Part shown: piece after piece, positions 7,831 through 20,887 of the stretch | How the letters are laid out: each line of letters begins with the position of its first letter | How positions within the stretch are numbered: position 1 is the first letter of the stretch | Assembly (NCBI GenBank): GCA_964590435.1 | Contig: CAZPWT010000009.1 | Location: forward strand, 1 to 64,000 | DNA from: WSZJ01 sp964590435 | Lineage (GTDB): Bacteria > Planctomycetota > MHYJ01 > WSZJ01 | Reading direction: 5' to 3' | DNA: 64,000 nt | Position numbers and translations under genes: made by a program | The notes under the pieces: model-generated | What the model saw: only the letters and a program-made list of their open reading frames with translations | Database searches by the model: none | What the model was told of the DNA's origin: nothing

Positions 7831-8781
7831 ATGAAGCGCTTCCTCCCCCCCGCCGTGGTCGTCCTGCTCGCCGCCGCCGCGCTCGCCGACAATGAGGACC
7901 TCGGCGCGCAGTTCCCGATGTTCCCGGCGGACAACCCGTGGAAATGGAACGTCACCGGGTTCAAGGTCCACCCCAACTCGGCGAAGTTCATCGCGAACGC
8001 CGGCGCCGACACGGAGGTGCACCCGGACTTCGGCACGAAGTACGGCATCCCGTACGCCGTCGTGTCGGGCAAGGCGAAGAAGCAGAAGATCCTCGAGTGG
8101 GAGTACGGCGACGAGTCCGACAAGGACCCGTACCCGATCCCCGACGTCCCCCCGATCGAGGGCGGCGCCGACGCGGCCGAGGACAGCGACCGCCACATCA
8201 TCCTCATCGACCGCGACAACATGATGCTCTACGAGCTCTGGCACTGCCTCCCCGTGAACGACGGCAAGCGGAAAGGCTGGAAGGCCGGCTCCGGCGCGAT
8301 CTGGAACCTCCGCTCCAACGAGCCGCGCAAGGAAGGCTGGACCTCCGCCGACGCCGCAGGCCTCGCCATCTTTCCCGGCCTCGTCCGCTACGAGGAAGTC
8401 GACCGCGGCGACGTCGGCCACGCCATCCGCTTTACGGTGCGCAAGTCCGCAAAGAAATACTGGTTCCCTGCCACCCACCACGCCGGCCGCGGCGACGACG
8501 CCGACCTCCCCCCGATGGGGATGCGCGTCCGCCTCAAGTCGACCTTCGAGACGAAGGGCCTCGGCAAGCAGGCGCGCGTCGTGGCCGACGCGCTCAAGAA
8601 GTACGGCGGCATCCTCGCCGACAACGGCTCCGACTGGTTCTTCACCGGCACCCCCGACAAGCGCTGGAACGACGACGACCTGCGCACGCTCGGGAAGATC
8701 AAGGGCGGGGATTTCGAGGTGCTGGAGACGGTGGATGCGAAGGGCAAGCCGATCTACCCGGCAGGAATGAAGCCGAAGTAG
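7831..8781 (+). CDS. Secreted protein of unknown function, 316 aa
   Basis: A clear signal peptide (MKRFLPPAVVVLLAAAALA) is followed by a mature domain starting near D20. Conserved-looking blocks include 'FPADNPWKWNVTG', 'VHPDFGTKYGIPY', 'DRHIILIDRDNMMLYE', 'GWTSADAAGL' and 'ADNGSDWF'. These recur in a family of bacterial secreted proteins that I know only as uncharacterised, often found in soil and plant-polymer degraders. His/Asp-rich blocks hint at an enzyme, but no catalytic site can be named. It ends 3 nt before the convergent GGDEF gene. Confidence 0.7.
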   Translation: MKRFLPPAVVVLLAAAALADNEDLGAQFPMFPADNPWKWNVTGFKVHPNSAKFIANAGADTEVHPDFGTKYGIPYAVVSGKAKKQKILEWEYGDESDKDPYPIPDVPPIEGGADAAEDSDRHIILIDRDNMMLYELWHCLPVNDGKRKGWKAGSGAIWNLRSNEPRKEGWTSADAAGLAIFPGLVRYEEVDRGDVGHAIRFTVRKSAKKYWFPATHHAGRGDDADLPPMGMRVRLKSTFETKGLGKQARVVADALKKYGGILADNGSDWFFTGTPDKRWNDDDLRTLGKIKGGDFEVLETVDAKGKPIYPAGMKPK

Positions 8782-8784
8782 GCC

Positions 8785-9768
8785 TCACTTTGTGCGCCGC
8801 TGTCGCTTGGTTCCGTACATGGCCGCATCGCCTTCGGCCAGCAGGCTCCGCAGGGGCGTGTCGGCAAGCGGGTCGTAGCAGGACACGCCAGAGCTGATCG
8901 AGAGCGCGTAGGGCCGCCCCTCCGCGGAGTTGTGCGCCGCGAGGGCCGCTTCGAGCCGTCGAAGGGAGGCGTCCGCCTCGTCGCGCGTTGCCCCAGCCGA
9001 GACCAATACATACTCGTCGCCTCCCACGCGCGCCACGGCCTCAACGCCCGCAAAGACGGACTTGAGGATCCCCGCCACGTCCATGAGCGCCCGATCTCCT
9101 TCCTCGTGCCCCAGGCTGTCGTTGATCACCTTGAGGCCGTCGAGGTCGAGGAAGAGCAGGGCGAAAGGCTTCCTGCCTTCCCTGGCGCGGGCCATGATTC
9201 CTCGCAGGCGCGCCAGCAGGCCTCGGCGGTTCAAGAGCCCGGTGAGGGGGTCCGTTTCCGTGGCCGCAATCAGTTCCCGTTCCAGGCGCTTGCGCTCCGT
9301 GACGTCCTCGATTGCCAGGAGCACGTTCTCCGCTCCGTGCTGCCCTCCGATCACCCGACGCGCATTCAGCATCATGACCTTGTGCCCGATGGTCTGGAAC
9401 TCGTGCTCGACCAGGTAGTCGTCGAAATGCGAGTCGGCCGACAGGATGTGCGAAAGCAGGTGCCGCAGGCGCGGGATGTCCCACTGGCGATTTCCCAGGT
9501 CGTAGAGGCTGACCCCGATCGTGTCTTCCCGCTTGACACCGAAAGTGGAGTAGAACGCGCGGTTCGCCGACACGATTCGCAGGTCCTTTGAAAGCACCAG
9601 CAGCGGCTCGCGAACCGTCTCCAGCACCGCCTCCGCGAACCGCCGCGCCGATTCTGCCGCGGCTTCCGCTTCCCTCACCCAGCGAACGGTCTCCCCCATC
9701 CGGTCGACCCGTGACTGCAGGGCGCCCGGGTCGTTCGGCGGGTCGGCGGGAGGCACTGGCGAGTTCAT
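8785..9768 (-). CDS. PAS-GGDEF diguanylate cyclase-like protein
   Basis: This 327-residue cytosolic protein has a short coiled lead-in (residues 15-45), a PAS domain (about 45-157) ending in 'AIEDVTERKRLEREL', and a GGDEF domain (about 168-322). The signature is GGDEY at 249-253, with the substrate-side 'DLDGLKVINDSLGHEEGD' intact, so GTP cyclisation to c-di-GMP is plausible. The Y at the last signature position is a less common variant. The autoinhibitory RxxD motif five residues upstream is absent (AGVE), so feedback inhibition is not expected. There is no membrane segment. The PAS ligand is unknown and there is no neighbouring partner gene. Confidence 0.8.
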   Translation of the reverse strand: MNSPVPPADPPNDPGALQSRVDRMGETVRWVREAEAAAESARRFAEAVLETVREPLLVLSKDLRIVSANRAFYSTFGVKREDTIGVSLYDLGNRQWDIPRLRHLLSHILSADSHFDDYLVEHEFQTIGHKVMMLNARRVIGGQHGAENVLLAIEDVTERKRLERELIAATETDPLTGLLNRRGLLARLRGIMARAREGRKPFALLFLDLDGLKVINDSLGHEEGDRALMDVAGILKSVFAGVEAVARVGGDEYVLVSAGATRDEADASLRRLEAALAAHNSAEGRPYALSISSGVSCYDPLADTPLRSLLAEGDAAMYGTKRQRRTK

Positions 9769-9860
9769 GATGTGAGGCCGCTCCCAGCATGCGCTTCTCC
9801 CGCAATACCGGTTAGCCCGAATTCAGAGGATCGCCTTCCGGCGACGCCCCGAAACGGAAC

Positions 9861-9884
9861 GGGGCGGGCCGATTGGCCCGCCCC
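9861..9884 (-). terminator. Hairpin downstream of rpsG, likely end of the long ribosomal/RNAP transcript
   Basis: A perfect 10-bp GC stem (GGGGCGGGCC / GGCCCGCCCC) with a GATT loop lies 24 bp past the rpsG stop. The minus-strand continuation has only a weak T-run (GTTCCGTTTC), so termination efficiency is uncertain. Confidence 0.6.
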
Positions 9885-9907
9885 GGAGTTGCTGACTTAC
9901 CAGCGCC

Positions 9908-10381
9908 CTACCACGCGAAGTGGGCAAAGGCCTTATTGGCCTCCGCCATCTTGTGCACGTTCTCGCGCATCGTCATCGCTTCGCCTTCGCGCTTGTACGC
10001 GGCCGTGATTTCGTCCGCCATCCGCAGGTAGGTCGGGCGGCCTTTCTTCTTCCGCGCCGCGCCGATCAGCCACCGGAACGCCAGCGACTGCGCACGCTTC
10101 ATCGCCACCTCGACCGGCACCTGGTACGTCGCGCCGCCGACGCGCCGCGAACGCACTTCCACGATCGGCTTGATGTTGTCGATCGCCTTCGTGAACACCT
10201 CGAGGGGATCCACGCCCGGGACCTTCTTTTCGATCGCCTTGAGCGCCTCGTAGAAAATCCCCTGCGCCTTCACCTTGTGCCCGTCGTACATCAGGCAGTT
10301 GATGAACTTGCCGACCACGCGGTTCTTGTACTTCGGGTCGGGCCTGAGCAGCTTCTCGAACGATTTGAACTTCTTGGCCAT
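9908..10381 (-). CDS. rpsG: 30S ribosomal protein S7
   Basis: The 157-residue primary 16S rRNA-binding protein nucleates assembly of the 30S head. The sequence shows the standard S7 blocks: 'DPKYKNRVVGKFINCLMYDGHKVKAQGIFY' near the N-terminus, 'RSRRVGGATYQVPVEV' in the middle and 'MRENVHKMAEANKAFAHFAW' at the end. Length is normal. It follows rpsL, as in the str operon, but no fusA follows and a terminator-like hairpin lies downstream. The start ATG 10381 has an AGGAG-type site just upstream. Confidence 0.97.
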   Translation of the reverse strand: MAKKFKSFEKLLRPDPKYKNRVVGKFINCLMYDGHKVKAQGIFYEALKAIEKKVPGVDPLEVFTKAIDNIKPIVEVRSRRVGGATYQVPVEVAMKRAQSLAFRWLIGAARKKKGRPTYLRMADEITAAYKREGEAMTMRENVHKMAEANKAFAHFAW

Positions 10382-10472
10382 GACTCTCCTTTTTCGCCCG
10401 CGGTTGGGTTCGCGGACATCTGGTCCCCGTCGCCGGGGCGCCCCCGTTCAGGGAGCACGACTTACAGCAGTA

Positions 10473-10512
10473 ATGCCAGCCTCCGCCAGCTTTCGCCAGC
10501 CTCCGCCAGCCT
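10473..10512 (-). repeat. Tandem word repeat (GCCAGCCTCC type) directly after rpsL
   Basis: Four variants of the word CGCCAGCCTC/CGCCAGCTTT lie in tandem in the rpsL-rpsG gap. They form one arm only, with no inverted partner nearby. They abut the rpsL stop codon. Confidence 0.6.
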
Positions 10513-10514
10513 CT

Positions 10515-10892
10515 TTAAGCCTTCGGCCTCTTCGCCCCGTACTTCGACCGGCTCTGCTTCCGCGCCTCCACGCCTCCGCAGTCGAACACGCCGCGGATAA
10601 TGTGGTACCGGACGCCGGGCAGGTCGCGGACGCGGCCGCCGCGCACGAGCACGATCGAGTGCTCCTGCAGGTTGTGGCCTTCGCCCGGGATGTACGCCGT
10701 GACTTCGCGGCCGTTCGAGAGCCGCACGCGCGCGATCTTGCGAAGCGCGCTGTTCGGCTTCTTCGGGGTCATCGTCTTGACCAGCAGGCACACGCCCTTC
10801 TTCGTCGGGCACTTCTGAAGGACGGGCGACTTGCTCTTCGTGTGCGGCGACCGGCGGCCGTGACGGACGAGCTGGTTAACGGTGGGGCACAT
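10515..10892 (-). CDS. rpsL: 30S ribosomal protein S12
   Basis: The 125-residue decoding-centre protein carries the conserved 'TPKKPNSALRK' and 'PGEGHNLQEHS' loops, where streptomycin-resistance changes map in other bacteria. Both loops are wild-type-like here. The start ATG 10892 was chosen over an upstream in-frame ATG at 10955 because it precedes the family N-terminus and has AGGAG about 9 nt upstream. The N-terminus reads M-C-PTVNQLV, with a cysteine inserted between the initiator Met and the usual PT. It is separated from rpoC by a strong hairpin. Confidence 0.96.
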   Translation of the reverse strand: MCPTVNQLVRHGRRSPHTKSKSPVLQKCPTKKGVCLLVKTMTPKKPNSALRKIARVRLSNGREVTAYIPGEGHNLQEHSIVLVRGGRVRDLPGVRYHIIRGVFDCGGVEARKQSRSKYGAKRPKA

Positions 10893-10964
10893 TCTGGGAA
10901 CGTCTCCTGTGTGTGAAGGGCCGGGAAATCTACTCCCCTGCCCCCCGGATTTCAAGCCGAAACC

Positions 10965-10994
10965 GGGCCGCCGGCCCTTTCGGGGCGGCGGCCC
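10965..10994 (-). terminator. Strong hairpin between rpoC and rpsL
   Basis: A 9-bp perfect stem (GGGCCGCCG / CGGCGGCCC) lies 10 bp after the rpoC stop. There is no good T-run on the minus strand, so it may be an RNA-processing or partial termination site rather than a full terminator. Confidence 0.5.
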
Positions 10995-11003
10995 GGGGAA
11001 TCG

Positions 11004-15104
<4,101 letters not shown>

Positions 15105-15108
15105 TTCG

Positions 15109-18100
15109 TTAGATCCCCTTTCTCTTTTCGAGTTTCAGCGAAAGCCCGAGGCCCTTGATTTCGTTCGTCAACACCTCGAACGACATCGGCGTGCCGGGTT
15201 CCAGCGTGTTCTCGCCCTTCACCATCGACTCGTAGATCTTCGTGCGGCCGTCCACGTCGTCCGACTTGACCGTGAGCAGCTCCTGCAGGATGTTGGCCGC
15301 CCCGTACGCCTCGAGCGCCCAGACTTCCATTTCCCCGAACCTCTGTCCGCCGTAGCGCGCCTTGCCGCCCAGCGGCTGCTGCGTGATGAGCGAGTACGGC
15401 CCCGTCGCGCGCGCGTGGACCTTGTCGTCCACCAGGTGGTGCAGCTTCATCATGTAGATGTAGCCGACCGTGACGCGCTCGTCGAAGTGCTCGCCGGTGC
15501 GGCCGTCGTAGACGACCGACTTGCCGTCCGTCGAGAGGCCGGCCTGGCCGAGCAGCTCGACGATCTCCTGCTCGCTGGCGCCCTCGAAGACCGGCGTCAC
15601 CGCCCTGAAGCCGAGCTTGCGCGCGGCCCAGCCAAGGTGCGTCTCCAGGATCTGCCCGACGTTCATGCGGCTCGGCACGCCCAGCGGGTTCAGGACCATC
15701 TCGACCGGGGTCCCGTCGGCGAGGAACGGCATGTCCTCCTCCGGCATGATCCGGGCGATGACGCCCTTGTTCCCGTGACGGCCGGCCATCTTGTCGCCGA
15801 CCGACAGGTTGCGCTTCGTCGCGATGTAGATTTTCACCATCTCCAGCACGCCCGTCGGCAGCTCGTCGCCGCGCTCCAGGCGGTTGACCTTGCGCTCCTT
15901 CTCGTTCTCGAAGACCTCGGACTTCCGGAAGAACTCCCGGATCGTCGCGGCGATCTTGTTCTTCTCGCTCGGCTTGTCGAAGTCCCAGCGCTCGACGTCG
16001 AGGCGGTCACGCAGCTCCCGGAGGTCCCGGGCGCCGTTCGTCTTCGCCCCGAACTCCAGGTTCGCCGGCACGCCGCGGCCCACCGTCGGCTTGATCTCCT
16101 TGATCAGCTCGTTGAGCCCGTCCTGCACCCGCGTCTCGAACTCCTTCTCGATCTTCTTCTTTTCCTTCCGGACCTCCTCGCGCTCTTTCTCCGAGAGCGA
16201 GACCTTCCGGCTGAATTTGTGCGTGTCCAGCACGATCCCTTCCACGCCCGACGGCACCTCCAGCGAGTCGTTCTTCACGTCCTCGCCCGCCCGGCCGAAG
16301 ATCACGTGCAGCAGCTTCTCCTCGGGCGTCAGCTCCGACTTCGACTTCGGCGCCACCTTGCCCACGAGGATGTCCCCCGGCTTGACCCGCGTCCCGACCC
16401 GGATCACGCCGTCCTCCGCCAGGTTCCGGAGCTGCTTCTCGCTCACGTTCGGGATGTCCCGCGTGAACTCCTCGCGCCCCAGCTTGGTCTCCCGGATCTC
16501 GATCTCGAACTCCTCGATGTGGATCGAGGTGTACTTGTCGGCCTTGATCAGGCTCTCGCCGACAATGATCGCGTCTTCAAAGTTGTACCCGTCCCACGAC
16601 ATGAACGCCGCCAGCACGTTCTTGCCCAGCGACAGCTCGCCCGAGGACGTCGCCGCCCCGTCCGCGATCACCTGCCCCTTGGAGACCTTCTGCCCCATCT
16701 TCACGATCGGCCTCTGGTTCAGGCACGTGCGCTCGTTCAGGCCGACGAACTTGCGAAGCGGGTACTCGTGCTCGTCGACCTTGATCATCGTGGCGTCGAC
16801 GAACGTCACCGTCCCGGCCTTCTTCGCCACCACCACCATCGCGCTGTTCTCGGCCACGTACTTCTCCATCCCCGTGCCCACGACGGGCGCCTCGGTGATG
16901 AGAAGGGGCACGGCCTGGCGCTGCATGTTGGCGCCCATCAGCGCGCGGTTCGCGTCGTCGTGCTCGAGGAACGGCACCAGCGCCGCCGACACGCCCGTCA
17001 TCTGCTTGGGGGACACGTCCATGTAGTGCACGTCCTCGCGGGCGACGAACATGAATTCGCCGTTCACGCGGGCGATCACCTTCTCGTCGACGATGTGACC
17101 CTTCGAGTCCACCTTCAGGTCCGCCGGCGCCATGATCTTGTCCATCTCTTCGTTCGCGCGCAGCGTCTTGACCTCGTCGGTCACCTTGCCGTTCTTCACG
17201 ATCCGGTACGGCGAAATCAGGAAGCCGTACTCGTCGATGGTCGAGTAGATCGCCAGCGACGAGATCAGGCCGATGTTCGTGCCTTCGGGCGTCTCGATCG
17301 GGCAGATGCGACCGTAGTGCGAGATGTGCACGTCGCGCACCTCGAACCCCGCGCGCTTCCGGTTCAGACCCCCGGGGCCGAGGGCCGACAGCCGGCGCTC
17401 GTGCGTCAGCTGGGCCAGCGGGTTCGTCTGGTCCACGACCTGCGACAGCTCGCCGCGGCCGAAGAAGAACTCGATCGCGCTCGACACCGTCTTCGCGTTG
17501 ATCAGCGAACGCGGCGTGATCTGCTCCTGGTTGTCCAGGTTCAGCCTCTCGCCGATCGTCCGACGCAGGCGCAGGAAGCCCTTCCGGATCTCCTCCGCCG
17601 CCAGCTCGTCGATCGTCCTCACCCGGCGATTGCCCAGGTGATCGATGTCGTCCGGGTGACCCTCGCCCTTGCGCATCTTCATGATGTACTGGATCGCGTG
17701 GACGATGTCCTCCTTCATCAGGACCTGGTCCTCCGGGCCCTTCACCGTCGCGAATTTCCGGTTCAGGCGGAACCGCCCGACGCGGCCCAGGCGGTAGCGG
17801 GAAGCGTCGAAGAAGCGCTCATTGAAGAGGGCCTTGGCGCGGTCCAGCTGCTGCGGGGTGCCGGGACGGAGGCGGGCGTAGATCTTGAGGAGGGCCTCCT
17901 CGTGGGTCCGGGTCGGATCCTCGGAGAGGGTGTTGACGAGGCAGGGGTCGTCGAGCTTCTCGATGATCTCGACGTCCTTGATGTCCTCGCGGGCGGCAAT
18001 GATCTTGATCGAGCCGTCCAGGAGCTCCTTGCCGGCCTCGACGAGGACCTTCTGCGTCTCGGGGTCGATGATCGGGTCGACGAGGAACTTGCCCTTGAGC

Positions 18101-18777
18101 TGCTCCGGGTCCTTCCCGATCTTGACCTTCTTGGTCTCGTGGAAGAGGCGGATGAGGTCCGCGTTGGTCGAGTAGTCCGGGGACATCGCGCGGAGGAAGG
18201 TCGTGGCGGGGATCTTGCCGCTCTGGTCGATCCTCACGTAGAGCGAGTCCTTCTTGCCGACCGAGAGCTCGATCCAACTGCCGCGCTCCGGGACGATCCA
18301 GCACGAGTGCAGCTTCTTGTCGCCCGTCTTCTCTTCCGAGAAGTCGATGCCGGGGGACCGGTGAAGCTGCGAGACGATGACGCGCTCGGCGCCGTTGATG
18401 ATGAACTCGCCGCCGCCGATCATGAGCGGAATTTCGCCGAGGTAGACGTCCTCCTCGATCGGCTCCGCCTTCTGGAGGCGCATGCGCACCTTGAGGGGCG
18501 CGCCATAGGTCAGCCGCAGGCGCCGGCACTCGTCCGGCGTGTACCGCGGCGGCCTGAGCTCGTACCCGAGATACTGCAGCTCGCTCGACCCGTCGTAGGA
18601 CGGGATCGGGAAGATTTCCTGGATCAGCGCCTCGAGGCCCGTCTTCTCCCGCTTCGACGGCGGCAGATCGGCCTGGAGGAACCGGTCGTATGCCCTGGTC
18701 TGGATGTCGACCAGGTTCGGGATCGGTGCGGCTTCGCCGACCTTCCCGAAATTCCTGATTTCCGGACGGGTGTCCAT
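15109..18777 (-). CDS. rpoB: DNA-directed RNA polymerase subunit beta
   Basis: The 1222-residue RNAP beta subunit is complete. The rifampicin pocket (about residues 437-480, 'GELSQVVDQTNPLAQLTHERRLSALGPGGL') has the susceptible-type residues at the positions equivalent to E. coli D516, H526 and S531. The C-terminal 'GGKARYGGQRFGEMEVWALEAYGA' clamp-anchor block and the 'SVGDKMAGRHGNKGV' catalytic-region block are intact. Genes rplL and rpoC flank it as usual. The rplL-rpoB gap of 194 bp contains a hairpin. Confidence 0.98.
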   Translation of the reverse strand: MDTRPEIRNFGKVGEAAPIPNLVDIQTRAYDRFLQADLPPSKREKTGLEALIQEIFPIPSYDGSSELQYLGYELRPPRYTPDECRRLRLTYGAPLKVRMRLQKAEPIEEDVYLGEIPLMIGGGEFIINGAERVIVSQLHRSPGIDFSEEKTGDKKLHSCWIVPERGSWIELSVGKKDSLYVRIDQSGKIPATTFLRAMSPDYSTNADLIRLFHETKKVKIGKDPEQLKGKFLVDPIIDPETQKVLVEAGKELLDGSIKIIAAREDIKDVEIIEKLDDPCLVNTLSEDPTRTHEEALLKIYARLRPGTPQQLDRAKALFNERFFDASRYRLGRVGRFRLNRKFATVKGPEDQVLMKEDIVHAIQYIMKMRKGEGHPDDIDHLGNRRVRTIDELAAEEIRKGFLRLRRTIGERLNLDNQEQITPRSLINAKTVSSAIEFFFGRGELSQVVDQTNPLAQLTHERRLSALGPGGLNRKRAGFEVRDVHISHYGRICPIETPEGTNIGLISSLAIYSTIDEYGFLISPYRIVKNGKVTDEVKTLRANEEMDKIMAPADLKVDSKGHIVDEKVIARVNGEFMFVAREDVHYMDVSPKQMTGVSAALVPFLEHDDANRALMGANMQRQAVPLLITEAPVVGTGMEKYVAENSAMVVVAKKAGTVTFVDATMIKVDEHEYPLRKFVGLNERTCLNQRPIVKMGQKVSKGQVIADGAATSSGELSLGKNVLAAFMSWDGYNFEDAIIVGESLIKADKYTSIHIEEFEIEIRETKLGREEFTRDIPNVSEKQLRNLAEDGVIRVGTRVKPGDILVGKVAPKSKSELTPEEKLLHVIFGRAGEDVKNDSLEVPSGVEGIVLDTHKFSRKVSLSEKEREEVRKEKKKIEKEFETRVQDGLNELIKEIKPTVGRGVPANLEFGAKTNGARDLRELRDRLDVERWDFDKPSEKNKIAATIREFFRKSEVFENEKERKVNRLERGDELPTGVLEMVKIYIATKRNLSVGDKMAGRHGNKGVIARIMPEEDMPFLADGTPVEMVLNPLGVPSRMNVGQILETHLGWAARKLGFRAVTPVFEGASEQEIVELLGQAGLSTDGKSVVYDGRTGEHFDERVTVGYIYMMKLHHLVDDKVHARATGPYSLITQQPLGGKARYGGQRFGEMEVWALEAYGAANILQELLTVKSDDVDGRTKIYESMVKGENTLEPGTPMSFEVLTNEIKGLGLSLKLEKRKGI

Positions 18778-18929
18778 GGAGGCTCCCTAGAGAGACACGG
18801 GGACCGCAGTCCCTGGGTGCAGCTACGCCGTCACGACCGTCGCGGCGAGCGCCCGCCTACTCCGGCTTCCCCCGCCTTGAAGGCAGGGACCACGCCGGCT
18901 CCACGGCAGGTCTTCGCTTTGAGAACGTC

Positions 18930-18957
18930 GCGCCGGGACGGTTACCCGCCCCGGCGC
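18930..18957 (-). promoter_or_regulatory. Hairpin in the rplL-rpoB gap, attenuator-like
   Basis: A perfect 8-bp stem (GCGCCGGG / CCCGGCGC) with a 12-nt loop lies 14 bp after the rplL stop. In E. coli an attenuator and an RNase III site occupy the same gap and set the ribosomal-protein to RNAP ratio. A similar role here is inferred from position only. Confidence 0.45.
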
Positions 18958-18971
18958 GCCGGTTGAATCGA

Positions 18972-19400
18972 CTACTTGATCTTGCAGGCCCCGCCAGCCG
19001 CCTCGATCTCCTTCTTGATCTTCTCGGCGTCTTCCTTCGAGATCCCGGTCTTCAGGGGCTTCGGCGCCTCGTCCACCAGCTGCTTCGCCTCCTTCAGGCC
19101 CAGGTCCGTCAGGGTCCGCACGACCTTGATGACGCCGATCTTCTTGTCCGCCGGGCTCGGCTCCAGGATCACGTCGAACGTGGTCTGGACCTCCGCCGCC
19201 GGAGCCGCAGCCGCCGCAGGACCCGCCGCAGCAGGCGCCGCCGCAACCGCCGCCGTCACCCCGAACTTCGCCTCGAACTGCTTCTTCAGGTTCGAAAGCC
19301 AGATCACCGAGCCGCTGGCAATCGTCTCCAGCACCACCTGGCTCCGCTCCTCGTCCGACAGGCCCTTCACGCCGTTCATCACGCCAGCAACGTCACCCAT
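18972..19400 (-). CDS. rplL: 50S ribosomal protein L7/L12
   Basis: The 142-residue stalk protein has an N-terminal dimerisation region, an Ala/Pro-rich hinge (about residues 48-70) and a C-terminal factor-binding domain with 'DKKIGVIKVVRTLTDLGLKEAKQLVD'. It is slightly longer than the usual 120-130 residues because of the N-terminus and hinge. The start ATG 19400 was chosen because AGGAGG lies about 6 nt upstream. The upstream in-frame ATG at 19424 has no such site. It recruits elongation GTPases to the ribosome. Confidence 0.95.
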   Translation of the reverse strand: MGDVAGVMNGVKGLSDEERSQVVLETIASGSVIWLSNLKKQFEAKFGVTAAVAAAPAAAGPAAAAAPAAEVQTTFDVILEPSPADKKIGVIKVVRTLTDLGLKEAKQLVDEAPKPLKTGISKEDAEKIKKEIEAAGGACKIK

Positions 19401-19472
19401 CTCAGGCCTCCTCATTATGGTCACGACTGGTTTTTTGAAAGTTGTCCGCGAACTTCACGCCTTTCGACCTCC

Positions 19473-19531
19473 GCCCTTCGACTCGCTCCGCTCGCTCAGG
19501 GCTTTGCCCCTGCGCTCGCTTCGCTCGCCAG
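19473..19531 (-). repeat. Twin short palindromes between rplJ and rplL
   Basis: Two adjacent units, GCCCT...CGCTCGCTC...AGGGC and GCCCCTG...CGCTTCGCTCG...CAGGGGC, begin 4 bp after the rplJ stop. The first matches the core of the dispersed element at 39195-39219 (GACTCGCTTCGCTCGCTCAG). Confidence 0.65.
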
Positions 19532-19534
19532 GGG

Positions 19535-20068
19535 CTACGCCGACGCGCCGCCCTCCTTCGATTTCTTTTCCTCAAGCGCCTTCAACAGCCCCGCCGTGTC
19601 CTGCAACAGCGCGTTCAGGCAGCCCGCCATGTCGCTCATCGGGGCCGCGATCAGCCCCGCAATCTGCGACAGCAAGGTCAGCCGGTTCGGCATCGTCGAA
19701 AGCTGCTTCACCTCCGCCAACGTCAGCATCTTGTTCTCGAGGATCCCCGACTTGATCTCGAGCTTCTTGTGCTTCTCCTTCCACGCCAGCAGCTTCTTCG
19801 CGACGTCCGCGGGATCGGGACCGTGCACAAGCGCCGTCATGCCCGTCAGCGTCTTGTCCAGGTCAGGAATCCCCAGGTCCTTGAACGCCCTCACCGCCAG
19901 CGAGTTCTTCAGCACGTCCACCTCGATCTTCGCAGCGCGCAGCTCCTTGCGAAGCGCGTCGGCCTGCTTGCCGTCGAGGCCGCGGAAATCGACAAAAACG
20001 CCCGCGACGAGCCCCTTGTAGCGGGTCGTCGTCTCCTTCATCATCCGAGTGCGAATCGCCTTGGACAT
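19535..20068 (-). CDS. rplJ: 50S ribosomal protein L10
   Basis: The 177-residue stalk-base protein binds 23S rRNA and anchors L7/L12 dimers through its C-terminal helix. The sequence shows the N-terminal 'Y.GLVAGVFVDFRGL' strand region and the 'LRKELRAAKIEVDVLKNSLAVRA' block typical of L10, and a charged C-terminal tail 'ALEEKKSKEGGASA'. Only 12 nt separate it from rplA, so the long autoregulated leader known upstream of E. coli rplJ is missing. The start ATG 20068 follows a GGAGAA site. Confidence 0.95.
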   Translation of the reverse strand: MSKAIRTRMMKETTTRYKGLVAGVFVDFRGLDGKQADALRKELRAAKIEVDVLKNSLAVRAFKDLGIPDLDKTLTGMTALVHGPDPADVAKKLLAWKEKHKKLEIKSGILENKMLTLAEVKQLSTMPNRLTLLSQIAGLIAAPMSDMAGCLNALLQDTAGLLKALEEKKSKEGGASA

Positions 20069-20080
20069 TCCGACTTCTCC

Positions 20081-20764
20081 TTACTGGACGTCCAGGGGAA
20101 TGCCCGGAGTCATCGTTCCGGAAAGGACAACCTTCCTGAAGTAATTGCCCTTCAGGCCCGCCGGCTTGATCGACCTGATGTGGTCGACGATGAAGGACAC
20201 GTTGTCCTTCAGCTTCTCCGGCGCGAACGACATCTTGCCGACCGCGACCATGATGCTGCCGCCCGCGTCAGCCCGGTATTCCAGCTTGCCGGCCTTGAAC
20301 TCGCGGACCGCATTCGTCACGTTCTCGGTCACCGTCCCGTTCTTCGGGCTGGGCATCTTGCCCTGCGGACCCAGCACCTTACCCAGGCGGCTGATCTTCT
20401 TCATCATGGCCGGAACGGCGATGGCCACGTCGAAGTCCATGTACCCGCCTTCCACCTTCTTCGCCAGGTCGTCAGACCCGACTTCGTCCGCTCCCGCCGC
20501 CTTCGCAGCCTCGGCGTCCGCGCCCTCGGCGAATACGACCACCTTGCGCGCCTTGCCGATGCCGTGTGGAAGCGAGATGGCGCCGCGAAGGGCCTGTTCG
20601 GCCTTCTTCACGTCGAGCAGAAGGGCGAACGACACGTCCACGGTCTGGTCGAACTTCATCCCCTCGAACTTCTTGAGGATGCCGACCGCCGAGGCCACGT
20701 CGTAACGCTTCTTCGGATCGACGAGCGCGGCGTTCTTGCGGTACTTCTTGCTGCGCTTCTGCAT
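20081..20764 (-). CDS. rplA: 50S ribosomal protein L1
   Basis: The 227-residue L1 stalk protein helps move deacylated tRNA out of the E site and, in E. coli, represses its own mRNA. Family blocks include 'KFDQTVDVSFALLLDVKKAEQALRGAISLPHGIGK' and 'MPSPKNGTVTENVTNAV'. The start ATG 20764 (QKRSKKYRKN) was preferred to the in-frame ATG at 20842 because it has GGAGAA directly upstream and matches the family N-terminus. The 123-bp gap to rplK contains two strong hairpins. Confidence 0.95.
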   Translation of the reverse strand: MQKRSKKYRKNAALVDPKKRYDVASAVGILKKFEGMKFDQTVDVSFALLLDVKKAEQALRGAISLPHGIGKARKVVVFAEGADAEAAKAAGADEVGSDDLAKKVEGGYMDFDVAIAVPAMMKKISRLGKVLGPQGKMPSPKNGTVTENVTNAVREFKAGKLEYRADAGGSIMVAVGKMSFAPEKLKDNVSFIVDHIRSIKPAGLKGNYFRKVVLSGTMTPGIPLDVQ

Positions 20765-20810
20765 CCGGTTCTCCTGCCGGGCCGCTTCCTCCGGGGAGGT
20801 CGCCACTTCC

Positions 20811-20880
20811 CAGGCCGCGGCTCGGCATCCGCCTGGGAACACATCGGAACTGCGGTCAAGGGGCGGCGCGGGGCCGCCCC
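20811..20880 (-). promoter_or_regulatory. Structured rplK-rplA intergenic region (two hairpins)
   Basis: CCCAGGC/GCCTGGG (20811-20837) and GGGGCGGC/GCCGCCCC (20860-20880) can form consecutive hairpins just after rplK. They could be processing, termination or L1 autoregulation sites. No homology test was possible. Confidence 0.4.
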
Positions 20881-20887
20881 GTCCAAG

